Assembly (NCBI RefSeq): GCF_003352005.1
Contig: NZ_CP024848.1
Span: 3,853,001 to 3,917,000, forward strand
Length of the DNA stretch: 64,000 bases
Source: Oceanobacillus zhaokaii
GTDB taxonomy: Bacteria; Bacillota; Bacilli; Bacillales; Amphibacillaceae
Direction of reading: 5' to 3'
The notes below the pieces were generated by a model. The model was not told the DNA's origin, made no database searches, and saw only the letters and a program-made list of their open reading frames with translations. How positions within the stretch are numbered: position 1 is the first letter of the stretch; each line of letters starts with the position of its first letter. A program made the translations under genes and the position numbers. Below are positions 54,258-63,866 of the stretch, in pieces.

Positions 54258-55166
54258 ATGCCAATTAAAATTCCAAAGCAATTACCTGCTCATGATATTT
54301 TAGAAAAAGAGAATGTATTTATCATGGATGAGACTCGAGCGGATACCCAAGACATACGTCCAATGGAAATAGTTATCGTTAACCTTATGCCGGAAAAGGA
54401 GCGAACCGAAACCCAATTAATGCGATTATTAGGGAATTCACCACTCCAGGTCAACGTGACATTAATTCACACTGCATCGCATGATTCTAAAAATGTGAGC
54501 CAATCACATTTAAATCAGTTCTATGACACGTTCGATAATATTCGTGGAAGTCGATATGACGGAATGATTATTACAGGGGCGCCTGTTGAACTGCTGCCAT
54601 TTGAGGAAGTCGATTATTGGGAAGAATTGAAGGAAATTATGGACTGGTCAAAAACACACGTTACATCAGTCTTGCATATTTGCTGGGGTGCACAGGCTGC
54701 TCTTTACCATCATTATGGTATCGGAAAATTTGAGCTGCCTCGCAAATGCACAGGAGTAATTAGTCACACCATCACCGATACAACGATAAGACTTGTACGC
54801 GGATTCGATGACGAATTCTTAGCACCACACTCTCGTTATACAAGTGTAGCTGCCGAGGAGATTAATGCGAATGAAGCGTTGATTCCGCTAGCTCTCACAG
54901 AAGATGGCGACCCATTTCTTATGCTATCAAAGGATGAAAAGCATGTAATGGTCACAGGTCACTTGGAATATGACAATAAGACCCTAGCTGATGAGTATTA
55001 CCGTGATATCAATAAAGGACTGGAAACAGATATCCCGAGAAATTATTTTCCAAATGATAATCCAGAGGAAAAACCACTAAATCGCTGGCGCTCACATGCC
55101 CATCTTTTATTTTCCAATTGGCTTAATTATTATGTCTATCAGGAAACACCGTACGAATGGAAATAA
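54258..55166 (+). CDS. metAA: Homoserine O-acetyltransferase, MetA family
   Basis: A 302-residue enzyme for the first step of methionine synthesis from homoserine. The catalytic cysteine is C142 (HICWGAQA), with the histidine and glutamate in VTGHLEYD. Residue 111 is Glu (GAPVE), which in Bacillus MetA gives acetyl-CoA rather than succinyl-CoA specificity. The open frame starts 33 bases earlier, but AGGAG just before ATG 54258 and the family start [15 protein letters not shown] fix the start. No S-box lies upstream, although methionine genes of Bacillaceae often have one. Confidence 0.94.
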   Translation: MPIKIPKQLPAHDILEKENVFIMDETRADTQDIRPMEIVIVNLMPEKERTETQLMRLLGNSPLQVNVTLIHTASHDSKNVSQSHLNQFYDTFDNIRGSRYDGMIITGAPVELLPFEEVDYWEELKEIMDWSKTHVTSVLHICWGAQAALYHHYGIGKFELPRKCTGVISHTITDTTIRLVRGFDDEFLAPHSRYTSVAAEEINANEALIPLALTEDGDPFLMLSKDEKHVMVTGHLEYDNKTLADEYYRDINKGLETDIPRNYFPNDNPEEKPLNRWRSHAHLLFSNWLNYYVYQETPYEWK

Positions 55167-55422
55167 TTGGGGCATGAGGGTAAGCTATGCCCTTGGGTGA
55201 CCTTTCACTCAAAACTATGATAATCGCTTTCTAGCATTCCTTTTTGCACTCATAAGTTAAGGAAGTTTTTATTATTAAGCGAATCGTGGCAGTTTAAGAG
55301 CATTTTATGTGAAAAAGGGGGGCCTATTTTTTGTATCGTTAAAGCATGGTAACTGCAACTACACGATGAGGTCCTTTTTATTTTCGCAAATGTCTGTTAC
55401 TGATTAAGATGATATATTTTAT

Positions 55423-55437
55423 ATGAAAGCGTTTAAA
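55423..55437 (+). promoter_or_regulatory. Candidate cre site before lytS
   Basis: ATGAAAGCGTTTAAA matches WTGNAANCGNWNNCW at 14 of 15 positions. It lies 26 bp before the lytS start; the rest of the gap from 55167 has no gene. Confidence 0.4.
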
Positions 55438-55462
55438 TAATGGTACCAAAGGATGAATGTAG

Positions 55463-57229
55463 ATGTTAAATTTAGCACCATTAATGATAGAAAAAGTTGG
55501 CATTATCGTTATTGTTGCCTTTCTACTTTCAAAAATGAGATCATTCCGGCAAATGGTTCAAAAGGAACACAATAAAAATGAGAAAATAATGCTCATTTTA
55601 CTTTTCGGTGCATTCGGTTCAATTAGTAATTTTACAGGAATAGAAATTAGCCCCCAAACCTTTAGTCAAACTGGTTGGGTAACAGAAATAGATCCTGAAA
55701 GTGCACTAGCGAATACGAGGGTAATGGGGGTAGTCATAGGTGCATTACTTGGAGGTCCAATGGTCGGCTTAGGTGCTGGCTTGATTGCAGGACTCCACCG
55801 TTACACACTTGGAGGATTTACTGCTTTTGCTTGTTCCATTTCTACCATTCTAGCTGGTTTAGTGGCTGGCTATATAAGCAAAAAACGGAAGCAGAAGGGA
55901 AAGAAGATTACATCGGGAGTTGCTGTTGGAATTGGTATGATATTAGAAGCAGTACAGATGCTCATCATACTCTTAACGGCTAAACCATTTGAGGATGCAC
56001 TGAATCTCATTCAAATCATTGCAATTCCTATGGTTGTTATCAATGGCTTTGGGACCTTGCTGTTCATGTTCATCATTGAAGCCATCATGCGGGATGAAGT
56101 ACGAGTGCGGGCGAACCAAACGAATATGGCCTTTCGTATTGCTGATCTGACACTGCCATTTTTCCGACAAGGCTTAAACACGCATTCATGTAAAAAAATA
56201 TCTGAAATTATACTAAAACTAACCGACGCTGATGCTGTTGCTATAACAGATGAACAAAAAGTGCTTGCCCACGTTGGCGCAGCTTCAGATCATCATGTAC
56301 CTTTGGCAGACCTTACAACGGGTTTGACAAAGCAAGCAATTGAAAGTGAAAGGATATCAGTGGCAAGGTCAAAAGCAGGAATTTATTGTTCTCATAAACC
56401 ATGTCCCTTAGAGGCCGCAATTGTTATTCCGCTAAAGGTAAAAAAACGAATTGCAGGGACGTTAAAAATGTACTTTACAAACCCGGAAAAACTAAATAAT
56501 GTACAACAGCAATTAGCAGAAGGACTTGCGAATCTTTTTTCAACACAGCTGGAGCTTGCTGAAGCAGAGCAACAGGCAAAGCTGTTAAAGGATGCAGAAA
56601 TAAAAGCTTTACAGGCACAGATTCATCCGCACTTCTTATTTAATAGTATCAATACCATTTCAGCCCTATGTCGTACAGATGTAGATAAAGCTCGAAAATT
56701 GCTGTTAGAATTAAGTTCGTTTTTTCGCGGTAATCTTCAAGGAGCAAGGCAGATGCTTATTCCTTTAGAGAAGGAATTAAAGAATGTTAAGGCCTATATT
56801 TCTTTAGAGCAAACTCGTTTTCCAAACAAGTACACGATTACTTTTGACATTGAGCCTCATCTCGAGAAGGTTTACATTCCGCCATTTACTTTGCAGCCTT
56901 TAGTTGAAAATGCCATTCATTATGGATTTCCAGAGAGCAGTTCTAAAGGGGATATTAACATAAAGATTTACACGCAGGATAAACATTTGCAAATTGCAGT
57001 TTATGACAATGGGAAAGGGATTCCTAAAGAAAGGATGGAAGATCTCGGTAAACGGGTTGTGAAATCAGCTAAAGGAAATGGTACAGCCATTTTTAATATA
57101 AGCGAGCGTCTTAAAGGCATTTATAGTGGCCAAGCTGGTTTTACGATAAAGAGTGAAGTGGGTACCGGAACGACGATTAAGATCTCCATTCCACTTCATC
57201 ATAAAGGGGTGTTTCAACAAGTTGTTTAG
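55463..57229 (+). CDS. lytS: LytS-type sensor histidine kinase
   Basis: A 588-residue membrane sensor. Residues 1-200 form the 5TMR-LYT membrane domain (GGPMVGLGAGLIAGLHRYTL), then a GAF-like domain (~220-360), a His_kinase domain with the phospho-histidine in QAQIHPHFLFNSINT (~residue 390), and a HATPase domain with PLVENAIHYG and YDNGKGIP. In B. subtilis and E. coli LytS/BtsS-type kinases respond to pyruvate. It overlaps lytT by eight bases and is followed by cstA. Confidence 0.93.
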   Translation: MLNLAPLMIEKVGIIVIVAFLLSKMRSFRQMVQKEHNKNEKIMLILLFGAFGSISNFTGIEISPQTFSQTGWVTEIDPESALANTRVMGVVIGALLGGPMVGLGAGLIAGLHRYTLGGFTAFACSISTILAGLVAGYISKKRKQKGKKITSGVAVGIGMILEAVQMLIILLTAKPFEDALNLIQIIAIPMVVINGFGTLLFMFIIEAIMRDEVRVRANQTNMAFRIADLTLPFFRQGLNTHSCKKISEIILKLTDADAVAITDEQKVLAHVGAASDHHVPLADLTTGLTKQAIESERISVARSKAGIYCSHKPCPLEAAIVIPLKVKKRIAGTLKMYFTNPEKLNNVQQQLAEGLANLFSTQLELAEAEQQAKLLKDAEIKALQAQIHPHFLFNSINTISALCRTDVDKARKLLLELSSFFRGNLQGARQMLIPLEKELKNVKAYISLEQTRFPNKYTITFDIEPHLEKVYIPPFTLQPLVENAIHYGFPESSSKGDINIKIYTQDKHLQIAVYDNGKGIPKERMEDLGKRVVKSAKGNGTAIFNISERLKGIYSGQAGFTIKSEVGTGTTIKISIPLHHKGVFQQVV

Positions 57230-57959
57230 AGCCTATATAGTCGAAGATGAGCCTTTAGCACGCGATGAGTTAAAATACTTGCTTGTTCGAAGCAAAATGG
57301 TAGAAATATTGGGGGAAAGTGACAATTTCAAGGATGCTCTTGAAGATATTGTCAAAATGAAACCAGACATTGTATTCTTAGATATTGAACTGTCGGATGA
57401 TAATGGATTGAGCTTAGCGAAGCAATTGGAAACTTTAGAGACCGCTCCTGCAATTGTGTTTGCAACTGCCTACGATGAGTATGCCTTGCAAGCTTTTGAA
57501 CTTAATGCAATCGATTATATTTTAAAGCCATTTGATGAAGAGCGTATTCAAAAAATGTTAGAGAAAATGGGTAAAATGCTACATATGACGAATAAGAACA
57601 TTCCTATTTCTCCTTCATTAAATGATAACTACAAAGGGAAAATCCCAGTACTAGTAGATGATAGAATTATTCTATTAACCTATGCGGATATATTATATAT
57701 AGAATCCAGCGATGGGAAATGCATCATCAAAACGATGGAACAAGAATATAAAGTTAATGAAGCACTCATCATTTTGGAGAAAAAGTTAAGCAATACGCAT
57801 TTCCTCAGGATTCACCGCAGCTATATTGTAAACCTGGATCATATTGCAGAAATAGAACCATGGTTTAACTCTACCTATAATTTAATCATGAAGGACAACT
57901 CCAAAGTTCCAGTTAGCCGGACCCATATAAAAGAATTGAAGCAAATTATCGGTTTCTGA
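57222..57959 (+). CDS. lytT: LytTR-family response regulator
   Basis: A 245-residue response regulator: receiver domain with phospho-aspartate in DIVFLDIEL (~residue 55), FATAYDEYALQAFELNAIDY and the K in ILKPF, then a LytTR DNA-binding domain (IPVLVDDRIILLTYADILYI ... FLRIHRSYIVNL). TTG 57222 is chosen because it begins LFRAYIVEDEPLARDE and has AAAGGGGTG about ten bases upstream; the longer frame lies inside lytS. It probably activates the next gene, cstA. Confidence 0.92.
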   Translation: MFRAYIVEDEPLARDELKYLLVRSKMVEILGESDNFKDALEDIVKMKPDIVFLDIELSDDNGLSLAKQLETLETAPAIVFATAYDEYALQAFELNAIDYILKPFDEERIQKMLEKMGKMLHMTNKNIPISPSLNDNYKGKIPVLVDDRIILLTYADILYIESSDGKCIIKTMEQEYKVNEALIILEKKLSNTHFLRIHRSYIVNLDHIAEIEPWFNSTYNLIMKDNSKVPVSRTHIKELKQIIGF

Positions 57960-58099
57960 AAATATGATAAAGTCATTCACCTTTAAATTCCTGCAATTCA
58001 ACTCTATATTCGTGTATTTTATCATGAAAACGGGATATAAGCATTTTCATTCTGTATGATAAACCCTATATACCAGTTGAATAAAGGAGGAACAAACAA

Positions 58100-59905
58100 A
58101 TGAATGCGATTACAATAGTGGTTGGTTCGATCTGTATACTTATGATTGTCTATCGTCTATATGGAACATTTATGGCTGCCAGGGTGTTAAAGCTCGATGA
58201 TTCAAAGCCAACTCCCGCACATAAATTAGATGACGGACAAGATTATGTACCCACAAATAAATGGGTTGTATTTGGTCATCATTTTGCTGCGATTGCTGCA
58301 GCTGGCCCGTTAGTTGGTCCAATATTGGCAGCCCAGTTTGGTTATTTACCAGGATTGCTTTGGTTACTAATCGGGGCAGTAATTGGTGGAGCTGTTCATG
58401 ATATGGTTGTTCTTTTTGCTTCTATGAGAAGAAACGGAAAATCTCTATCTGAAGTTGCAAAAGAAGAATTGGGACCTGTAGCAGGATTCTGTACAGGTTT
58501 AGCAATGCTATTTATTATTACAATTACAATGGCGGGACTTTCACTAGTTGTGTTAGGCGCACTTGAAAGAAATCCGTGGGGAACATTTGCGGTTGGAATC
58601 ACTATTCCGATAGCAATGGGTGTTGGAATATATCATAAAAAGACTGGCAACTTAAAAGGTGCCACGATTGTTGGTTTTGCACTTATTATGGCAGCGATTC
58701 TTTTAGGACCAAACATTCAAGGCACAGCGCTTGGTGATTTTCTAACGCTTGAAAAAAGTACACTAGCTATTATTCTGCCAATTTATGCATTCTTCGCTGC
58801 TGCATTGCCAGTCTGGTTATTGCTGGCACCACGTGATTATTTAAGTACATTTATGAAAATTGGGGTCTTTGCTGCATTAATTATTGGGGTATTCATTGTC
58901 AATCCAGAAGTTCAATTCCCAGCATTCACAGAGTTTGTAAATGGCGGTGGTCCCGTTATTGCTGGTCCAGTCTGGCCGTTTATTTCGATTACGATTGCCT
59001 GTGGAGCAATCTCGGGTTTCCACGCGTTCATTGGATCTGGTACAACACCGAAAATGATTAACCGCTGGAGTGATGTTAAAGGCGTTGCGTTCGGTGCGAT
59101 GCTGGTTGAATGTTTAGTAGCAATTATGGCTTTAATTGCAGCTGTATCTTTACAGCCAGGAGATTATTTTGCCATTAACTCTACACCCGAAAAATTTGAA
59201 ACATTAGGTATAGAAACGGTCCATCTTGCACAACTAAGTGAAGATGTTGGAATGGACCTTGAAGGAAGAACTGGTGGGGCTGTTACACTTGCTGTAGGGA
59301 TGACTTATATCTTTACAAAAGTTCCTTTCTTTGAAACGTTGGCATCTTATTTCTACCAATTTGTAATTCTTTTTGAAGCTGTCTTTATCTTAACGGCTAT
59401 TGACTCAGGGACGAGGGTTGCCCGTTACCTCATCCAAGATTTCTTTGGAGGCATGATTAAGCCTTTGAAAAACACGAAATCAATTGGAGCGAATATTATT
59501 GCTAGTGCTTTAGCATGTGTAGCCTGGGGATATTTACTTTTCTCTGGGGATATCAGTTCCGTCTGGGCATTATTCGGCGTATCTAACCAATTAATGGCTG
59601 CAATCGGCTTGATTATTGGAGCAACAGTAGTTCTGAAGATTGCTCAAAAACGTTGGTATATGCTGACATGTCTCATTCCCCTTGCTTATCTTTATGTAAC
59701 CGTTAATGCAGCAGGATACTGGATGGTTAAAAATGTCTACTTAAATGCGGAAAACGCTGGTTTTAATGTGTTAAATGGCGTTCTTTCTATTATCATGCTA
59801 ATTCTTGGATTTGTAATTTTAATTACATCTATTATGAAGTGGATAAAGCTTTGGAAAATTCCACAGCATGTACTAGTTGAACAATCGAAAAACGAAGTAG
59901 CTTAA
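58100..59905 (+). CDS. cstA: CstA-family pyruvate/peptide transporter
   Basis: A 601-residue permease with about 16 membrane segments. Start motif RLYGTFMAARVLKLDDSKPT, then VVFGHHFAAIAAAGPLVGPI, FHAFIGSGTTPKMI and IDSGTRVARYLIQDFFGG are diagnostic. Relatives in E. coli (CstA, BtsT) import pyruvate and are controlled by LytS/LytT-like systems, so pyruvate uptake is likely here; peptide uptake is the older suggestion. AAGGAGG lies 12 bases before ATG 58100. Confidence 0.94.
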   Translation: MNAITIVVGSICILMIVYRLYGTFMAARVLKLDDSKPTPAHKLDDGQDYVPTNKWVVFGHHFAAIAAAGPLVGPILAAQFGYLPGLLWLLIGAVIGGAVHDMVVLFASMRRNGKSLSEVAKEELGPVAGFCTGLAMLFIITITMAGLSLVVLGALERNPWGTFAVGITIPIAMGVGIYHKKTGNLKGATIVGFALIMAAILLGPNIQGTALGDFLTLEKSTLAIILPIYAFFAAALPVWLLLAPRDYLSTFMKIGVFAALIIGVFIVNPEVQFPAFTEFVNGGGPVIAGPVWPFISITIACGAISGFHAFIGSGTTPKMINRWSDVKGVAFGAMLVECLVAIMALIAAVSLQPGDYFAINSTPEKFETLGIETVHLAQLSEDVGMDLEGRTGGAVTLAVGMTYIFTKVPFFETLASYFYQFVILFEAVFILTAIDSGTRVARYLIQDFFGGMIKPLKNTKSIGANIIASALACVAWGYLLFSGDISSVWALFGVSNQLMAAIGLIIGATVVLKIAQKRWYMLTCLIPLAYLYVTVNAAGYWMVKNVYLNAENAGFNVLNGVLSIIMLILGFVILITSIMKWIKLWKIPQHVLVEQSKNEVA

Positions 59906-59949
59906 AACAAACAGCACCCATTTTACTAATGGGTGCTGTTTGTTTTTCA
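59906..59949 (+). terminator. Terminator of cstA
   Basis: Arms AACAAACAGCACCCATT and AATGGGTGCTGTTTGTT with a 5-base loop, then TTTC. Confidence 0.95.
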
Positions 59950-60090
59950 TTATCTAATACATATTTCTCCATACCTAAGTAGTTTATTAACGACAAACCT
60001 ACAGATTCTATAAGCCATAAATATACACAAAAAAAATTAATAAAATGCTAAATTAAAACTTGACAAAACAGAAAAACCTCACTCGACTTT

Positions 60091-60119
60091 TTGCTTCGTT
60101 TGACAATTAATGTTATAAT
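60091..60119 (+). promoter_or_regulatory. Promoter of the NCS1 permease gene
   Basis: TTGCTT and TATAAT with a 17-bp spacer. It lies inside the apparent upstream part of the open frame and so supports the later start at 60208. Confidence 0.7.
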
Positions 60120-60207
60120 TGTTAACGTTGTTGTTTTTTGTGAAGCAGAGCACAAAAACATGAATCAGACTTGTGAAAACATACACAAAGAAATGGAGAT
60201 GATATTT

Positions 60208-61608
60208 ATGAGATCTGTTGATTATACAGATCACGAAGTAGAGGATAATGGAAGTGACGATTATTCATTAGATAGGGTCCCTCGTGATAAAAGAAACATG
60301 GGCTGGTTAAGTATTACCAATATCACTTTTGGTATTGCGACAGCGATTTTTTATTTCCAAATGGGTAGTGTAATGGCTCTTCAATTTGGTGCTATTAATG
60401 CAATTATTTCTGCCATTTATGCAATTATTGTTGCTGGTATATTAGGAACATTTATCGCTTACTTATCTGCGAAGTCAGGCATGAATGTGAATTTATTATC
60501 CAGAGGTGGCGGATTCGGTTATATTGGTGCATCGTTAACCTCGTTTATTTACGCCACTAACTTTATTATGTACTGTGCGTTAGAAGGCATGATTTTAGTC
60601 ACTGCCGTCCACGAATTTTTTCCAGTAATCCCACAATGGGCATTAATCATTTTCTTCGGCTCCATTGTTATTCCATTAAATTGGTTTGGAATCAAACAAT
60701 TGGATAAACTGCAAAAGTGGTCATTGCCACTATTCTTCATTTTCTTAATAGCAGCTATCGTTATGGCTACACGCACACCGTCTGTATATGAAGGCAGCTT
60801 CTGGTCTTACATGCCTGAAGGTGTTCAAATCGGCGGAACCGCATTATTACTATGCATTGGGATGCAGCACGGTATTATGGGCTTAACACCATTACTTGCT
60901 TCAGACTATGCTCGTTTTCTTAAACCAAAAGATATGAAAATTGGCATATTTGCAATTGGATTTGTCCCGCAAATATTCTGTTTCGGAGTCATGGGAGGTC
61001 TCGGAATATGGTTTGGTGTTCGTTTAGGAGAGCCTAATCCAGGGGTATATATTGTATTGCTTCTTGGTATTTGGGGAGCCTTATTTACCATGATAACGCA
61101 AGTAAGAATCAATATAACGAATATTTATAGTGGTTCACTATCACTATCGAATTTCTTTGAAAACATTTTCAAATTTAAACCAGGCCGACGTTTTTGGGTT
61201 GTCGTTACAGGCGTTGCATCAATAATCTTAATGCTTGGTGGTATCGTCAATCACCTTGAAACGGTAATGACATTCCAAGGAGTATTCTTATTAACATGGG
61301 CAGCGATTCTCGTAACGGATGCTGTATTCGTCAAACGTATCCTGAAGATTGGGCCAGGCTATTACGAATCGAGGCAACGGAATCTATATAAGTGGAATCC
61401 AGTTGGTGTCGTTTCCTTGATTGTTGCAAGTGGATTAGGTACCATTGCCGCACTTGGTTTCTTAGGTACATTTTTACAAAGTACTGCCGCATTCCTGTCA
61501 GCGATTCTAGCATCTATCCTTACTGTTGTTCTGGCTATTGCTACCAAGGGGAAATATTATATTAAAGCAGAAGACAGACACATTGAAAGAGAAGATTATA
61601 TCGCGTAG
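60208..61608 (+). CDS. NCS1-family nucleobase permease (cytosine permease-like)
   Basis: A 466-residue transporter with 12 predicted membrane segments. The N-terminal tail (DYSLDRVPRDKRNMGWLSIT) leads into NITFGIATAIFYFQMGSVMA, the usual first helix of CodB-like proteins; SRGGGFGYIGASLTSFIYAT and NWFGIKQLDKLQKWSLPLF are also typical. It imports a pyrimidine, purine or related nucleobase with a cation; no catabolic gene is adjacent to define it. ATG 60208 is chosen because the promoter lies at 60091-60119 and GGAG lies nine bases before it. Confidence 0.87.
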   Translation: MRSVDYTDHEVEDNGSDDYSLDRVPRDKRNMGWLSITNITFGIATAIFYFQMGSVMALQFGAINAIISAIYAIIVAGILGTFIAYLSAKSGMNVNLLSRGGGFGYIGASLTSFIYATNFIMYCALEGMILVTAVHEFFPVIPQWALIIFFGSIVIPLNWFGIKQLDKLQKWSLPLFFIFLIAAIVMATRTPSVYEGSFWSYMPEGVQIGGTALLLCIGMQHGIMGLTPLLASDYARFLKPKDMKIGIFAIGFVPQIFCFGVMGGLGIWFGVRLGEPNPGVYIVLLLGIWGALFTMITQVRINITNIYSGSLSLSNFFENIFKFKPGRRFWVVVTGVASIILMLGGIVNHLETVMTFQGVFLLTWAAILVTDAVFVKRILKIGPGYYESRQRNLYKWNPVGVVSLIVASGLGTIAALGFLGTFLQSTAAFLSAILASILTVVLAIATKGKYYIKAEDRHIEREDYIA

Positions 61609-61652
61609 TATAGCAGATGCTTAAACAAAGAATTATTAAAATAAATAGCAAG

Positions 61653-61687
61653 TCAAAAACGCTCAGATTTAATCTGAGCGTTTTTGA
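61653..61687 (+). terminator. Terminator of the NCS1 permease gene
   Basis: Near-perfect palindrome: arms TCAAAAACGCTCAGATT and AATCTGAGCGTTTTTGA. Confidence 0.9.
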
Positions 61688-61750
61688 TATATTATCTATT
61701 ATGATACTCTGCAAACCAGTTTTCTTGTTTTAAATGCACTCTGACTATCG

Positions 61751-62458
61751 TTAACATCTTACATATTTACGTTTAAAACCAAGCTTTCCTCTATCAACTT
61801 CTTTTTGAATACTTTCATAAGCGTTTAGGGTACTGCTTTTTTTCTTGCCTCGTTTAACTTCAACAGTTCCTACTTCCTTTGCTGTCTCGATCGCCTTTTC
61901 ATGCAGTGGCAAATAGGAAATCCCCACAGTGTACAGAAAATTATTCATTGCAGCTTTCGCTCGCTCCGGTGCATCATGAATCGTATTTTTCACAAGATCA
62001 AGCATATTGTTAATCTTGTTTTCCGGAAATTCGTTGTCCTTACGATTCCCTAAAAGCCAGCAGTAGCAGCTCCATCCTCCTGACATTCTCAGCTCGTCAC
62101 TACTTGCAATCCATTTATCAGCAACTACTTGGGCAATATCTGATTCTGATAAAGTTACTGCCACTACATAATCGGACAGCATATAAAAATACGCTTCATC
62201 CATCCAACGATCAAAATCCGACTCAGTCATAGCTTTTGGATCGGCAATAATGCCTGCAAAATACATTGCATCATAGTTACCTGTAGCATAAAGTTCTTCC
62301 GCTAAAGGTTGATTTATTTTTATTTTCTTTGCGATTGGTTTCATAGCACCTGTAGCCACGCCAAAAAGCGGCTCGTGCGCACCATTGGATATGTACATTT
62401 TTTTCATTCGTTCTTTGCTGAGCGTTTCGAGCTCCAGCATTACAGTTTCAAAATCCAT
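61751..62458 (-). CDS. AlkD-like DNA alkylation repair protein
   Basis: A 235-residue, all-helical HEAT-like protein of the AlkC/AlkD DNA alkylation repair family; members are glycosylases that remove bulky or positively charged alkyl bases. HEPLFGVATGAMKPIAKKIK and WSCYCWLLGNRKDNEF are visible. The C-terminal part is Lys-rich. ATG 62458 is preferred over an ATG 12 bases upstream that lies within the AAGGATG purine stretch. It lies 23 bp after hprK on the same strand and may be co-transcribed. The precise base substrate cannot be read. Confidence 0.8.
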   Translation of the reverse strand: MDFETVMLELETLSKERMKKMYISNGAHEPLFGVATGAMKPIAKKIKINQPLAEELYATGNYDAMYFAGIIADPKAMTESDFDRWMDEAYFYMLSDYVVAVTLSESDIAQVVADKWIASSDELRMSGGWSCYCWLLGNRKDNEFPENKINNMLDLVKNTIHDAPERAKAAMNNFLYTVGISYLPLHEKAIETAKEVGTVEVKRGKKKSSTLNAYESIQKEVDRGKLGFKRKYVRC

Positions 62459-62481
62459 CGTTTTGCACATCCTTTGTTGAT

Positions 62482-63444
62482 TTATTTATTAGTTGAATCA
62501 CCCGACTCAATTCGCTCAATGAACTCTTCTGCAGCGCTATAGCCCTGTTGCTTCAAGTACCAATTATTTGCCGCTGCTTCGATAAGTCCAGCAACATCAC
62601 GTCCTGGTTGAAGCTGGATTTCGATATGCGGAATCGGAACACCCATATATTCTGTATAGCTCGTTTCTAGTTCCAATTCATTGTTCAACGTGTGCTGTTT
62701 CCACTCTGTTAGTTCAATATCGAGCGCAATTCTCGTTTCGTCCTGAAACGCTTTTCTCCCATACACCCGCACGACATTTAATAGCCCAATACTTCGTAGC
62801 GCTAGAAATTCCTTGTTCATCTGATTATGGGTGCCAAGAATCGTTTTATGGCTGAGCTTCTTCAGAACAACCATATCATCTGCCACGAGCCGATGTCCTC
62901 TCCCGATTAAGGTATGTGCTGTTTCACTCTTACCAATTCCTGATTCACCACGCAGTAAGATTCCAATTCCGAATACATTAAGACAAACACCATGCACCGC
63001 GATCTCTGGTGCTAATGACCTTGTCAAATAATTATCTACTTTTGCAATAAAATCGGATGTATCCTCCTTCGTCCGCAGAAGGGGAATGTCTTCTTCATTA
63101 CAAAACTGCTTGAGATACATTAATCCTTCTTGCCCTGTTGTAACAATAAAGCACGGCGGATGGTAATCTACAATATTTCTAATCCGCAGCTGACGCTCAC
63201 TATGACTTAACTGATGCAAATATGTAATTTCCTTAAGACCGAGTATTTGAACACGTTCCATTGGAAAAAAGTCGAAGTAACCAATAAATTCAAGCCCTGG
63301 ACGATGTGTCCGTGAAGTTGTAATCTTCCGGCCAATATGATCTTCTCCTGCTAATACTTCTAATGAAAACTCACGAACTAAATCCTTAACGCCAATAGCT
63401 TTCAATTCTGGTAGCACTTCCTTCCCAACACTGCTGTTTGTCAT
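62482..63444 (-). CDS. hprK: HPr kinase/phosphorylase
   Basis: A 320-residue enzyme that phosphorylates HPr on Ser46 and so controls CcpA-dependent catabolite repression. Walker A is GESGIGKSE, followed by RGHRLVADDMVVL; an N-terminal domain (~1-130) has the usual PGLEFIGYFDFFPMERVQI. The signature that reads IRGLGIINV in B. subtilis is LRSIGLLNV here, a moderate divergence. No lgt gene follows, unlike the common hprK-lgt order. It could be the only copy or a second paralogue. Confidence 0.92.
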   Translation of the reverse strand: MTNSSVGKEVLPELKAIGVKDLVREFSLEVLAGEDHIGRKITTSRTHRPGLEFIGYFDFFPMERVQILGLKEITYLHQLSHSERQLRIRNIVDYHPPCFIVTTGQEGLMYLKQFCNEEDIPLLRTKEDTSDFIAKVDNYLTRSLAPEIAVHGVCLNVFGIGILLRGESGIGKSETAHTLIGRGHRLVADDMVVLKKLSHKTILGTHNQMNKEFLALRSIGLLNVVRVYGRKAFQDETRIALDIELTEWKQHTLNNELELETSYTEYMGVPIPHIEIQLQPGRDVAGLIEAAANNWYLKQQGYSAAEEFIERIESGDSTNK

Positions 63445-63530
63445 TATTATACAGTAAAAAGAAATAGCTTTGTGAAAAAATACACTTATTGAGAAGGAAT
63501 TTACTGATAGTGAAAATAGGGAATTTCCAT

Positions 63531-63866
63531 TTAAACCTTCTTAACAAATTCAGACTTCAATTGCATCGCACCAAATCCATCGATCTTACAATCAATATCA
63601 TGGTCGCCATCAACTAAACGAATATTTTTTACCTTCGTTCCTACTTTTAGTGGAGTAGAACTCCCTTTTACTTTTAAATCCTTGATTAATGTCACAGTAT
63701 CACCGTCGTGCAGCACGTTTCCATTGGCATCTTTTACAATCTTTTCATCCTCGACTACCTCTGGATCCGCTGTCCATTCAAGTGCACACTCTGGACAAAT
63801 GAGAAGAATTCCATCTTCATATGTATATTCTGAATTGCAATTAGGGCAATTTGGTAAATTAGTCAT
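63531..63866 (-). CDS. phnA: PhnA/YjdM-family zinc-ribbon protein
   Basis: A 111-residue protein: an N-terminal zinc ribbon (C-x2-C ... C-x2-C in [22 protein letters not shown]) and a C-terminal SH3-like PhnA domain ([19 protein letters not shown]). It was named for alkylphosphonate uptake in E. coli, but that role was later doubted; it is not linked to the phn operon here. The open frame extends 75 bases upstream, but GGAGG before ATG 63866 decides the start. Confidence 0.9.
   Translation of the reverse strand: MTNLPNCPNCNSEYTYEDGILLICPECALEWTADPEVVEDEKIVKDANGNVLHDGDTVTLIKDLKVKGSSTPLKVGTKVKNIRLVDGDHDIDCKIDGFGAMQLKSEFVKKV

Noticed and set aside
57153..57221. An ATG start for lytT inside lytS
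   Set aside because: It would add 23 residues without receiver-domain similarity; TTG 57222 has its own ribosome site.
60091..60207. A 39-codon N-terminal extension of the NCS1 permease
   Set aside because: It contains the promoter TTGCTT-N17-TATAAT and no family residues.
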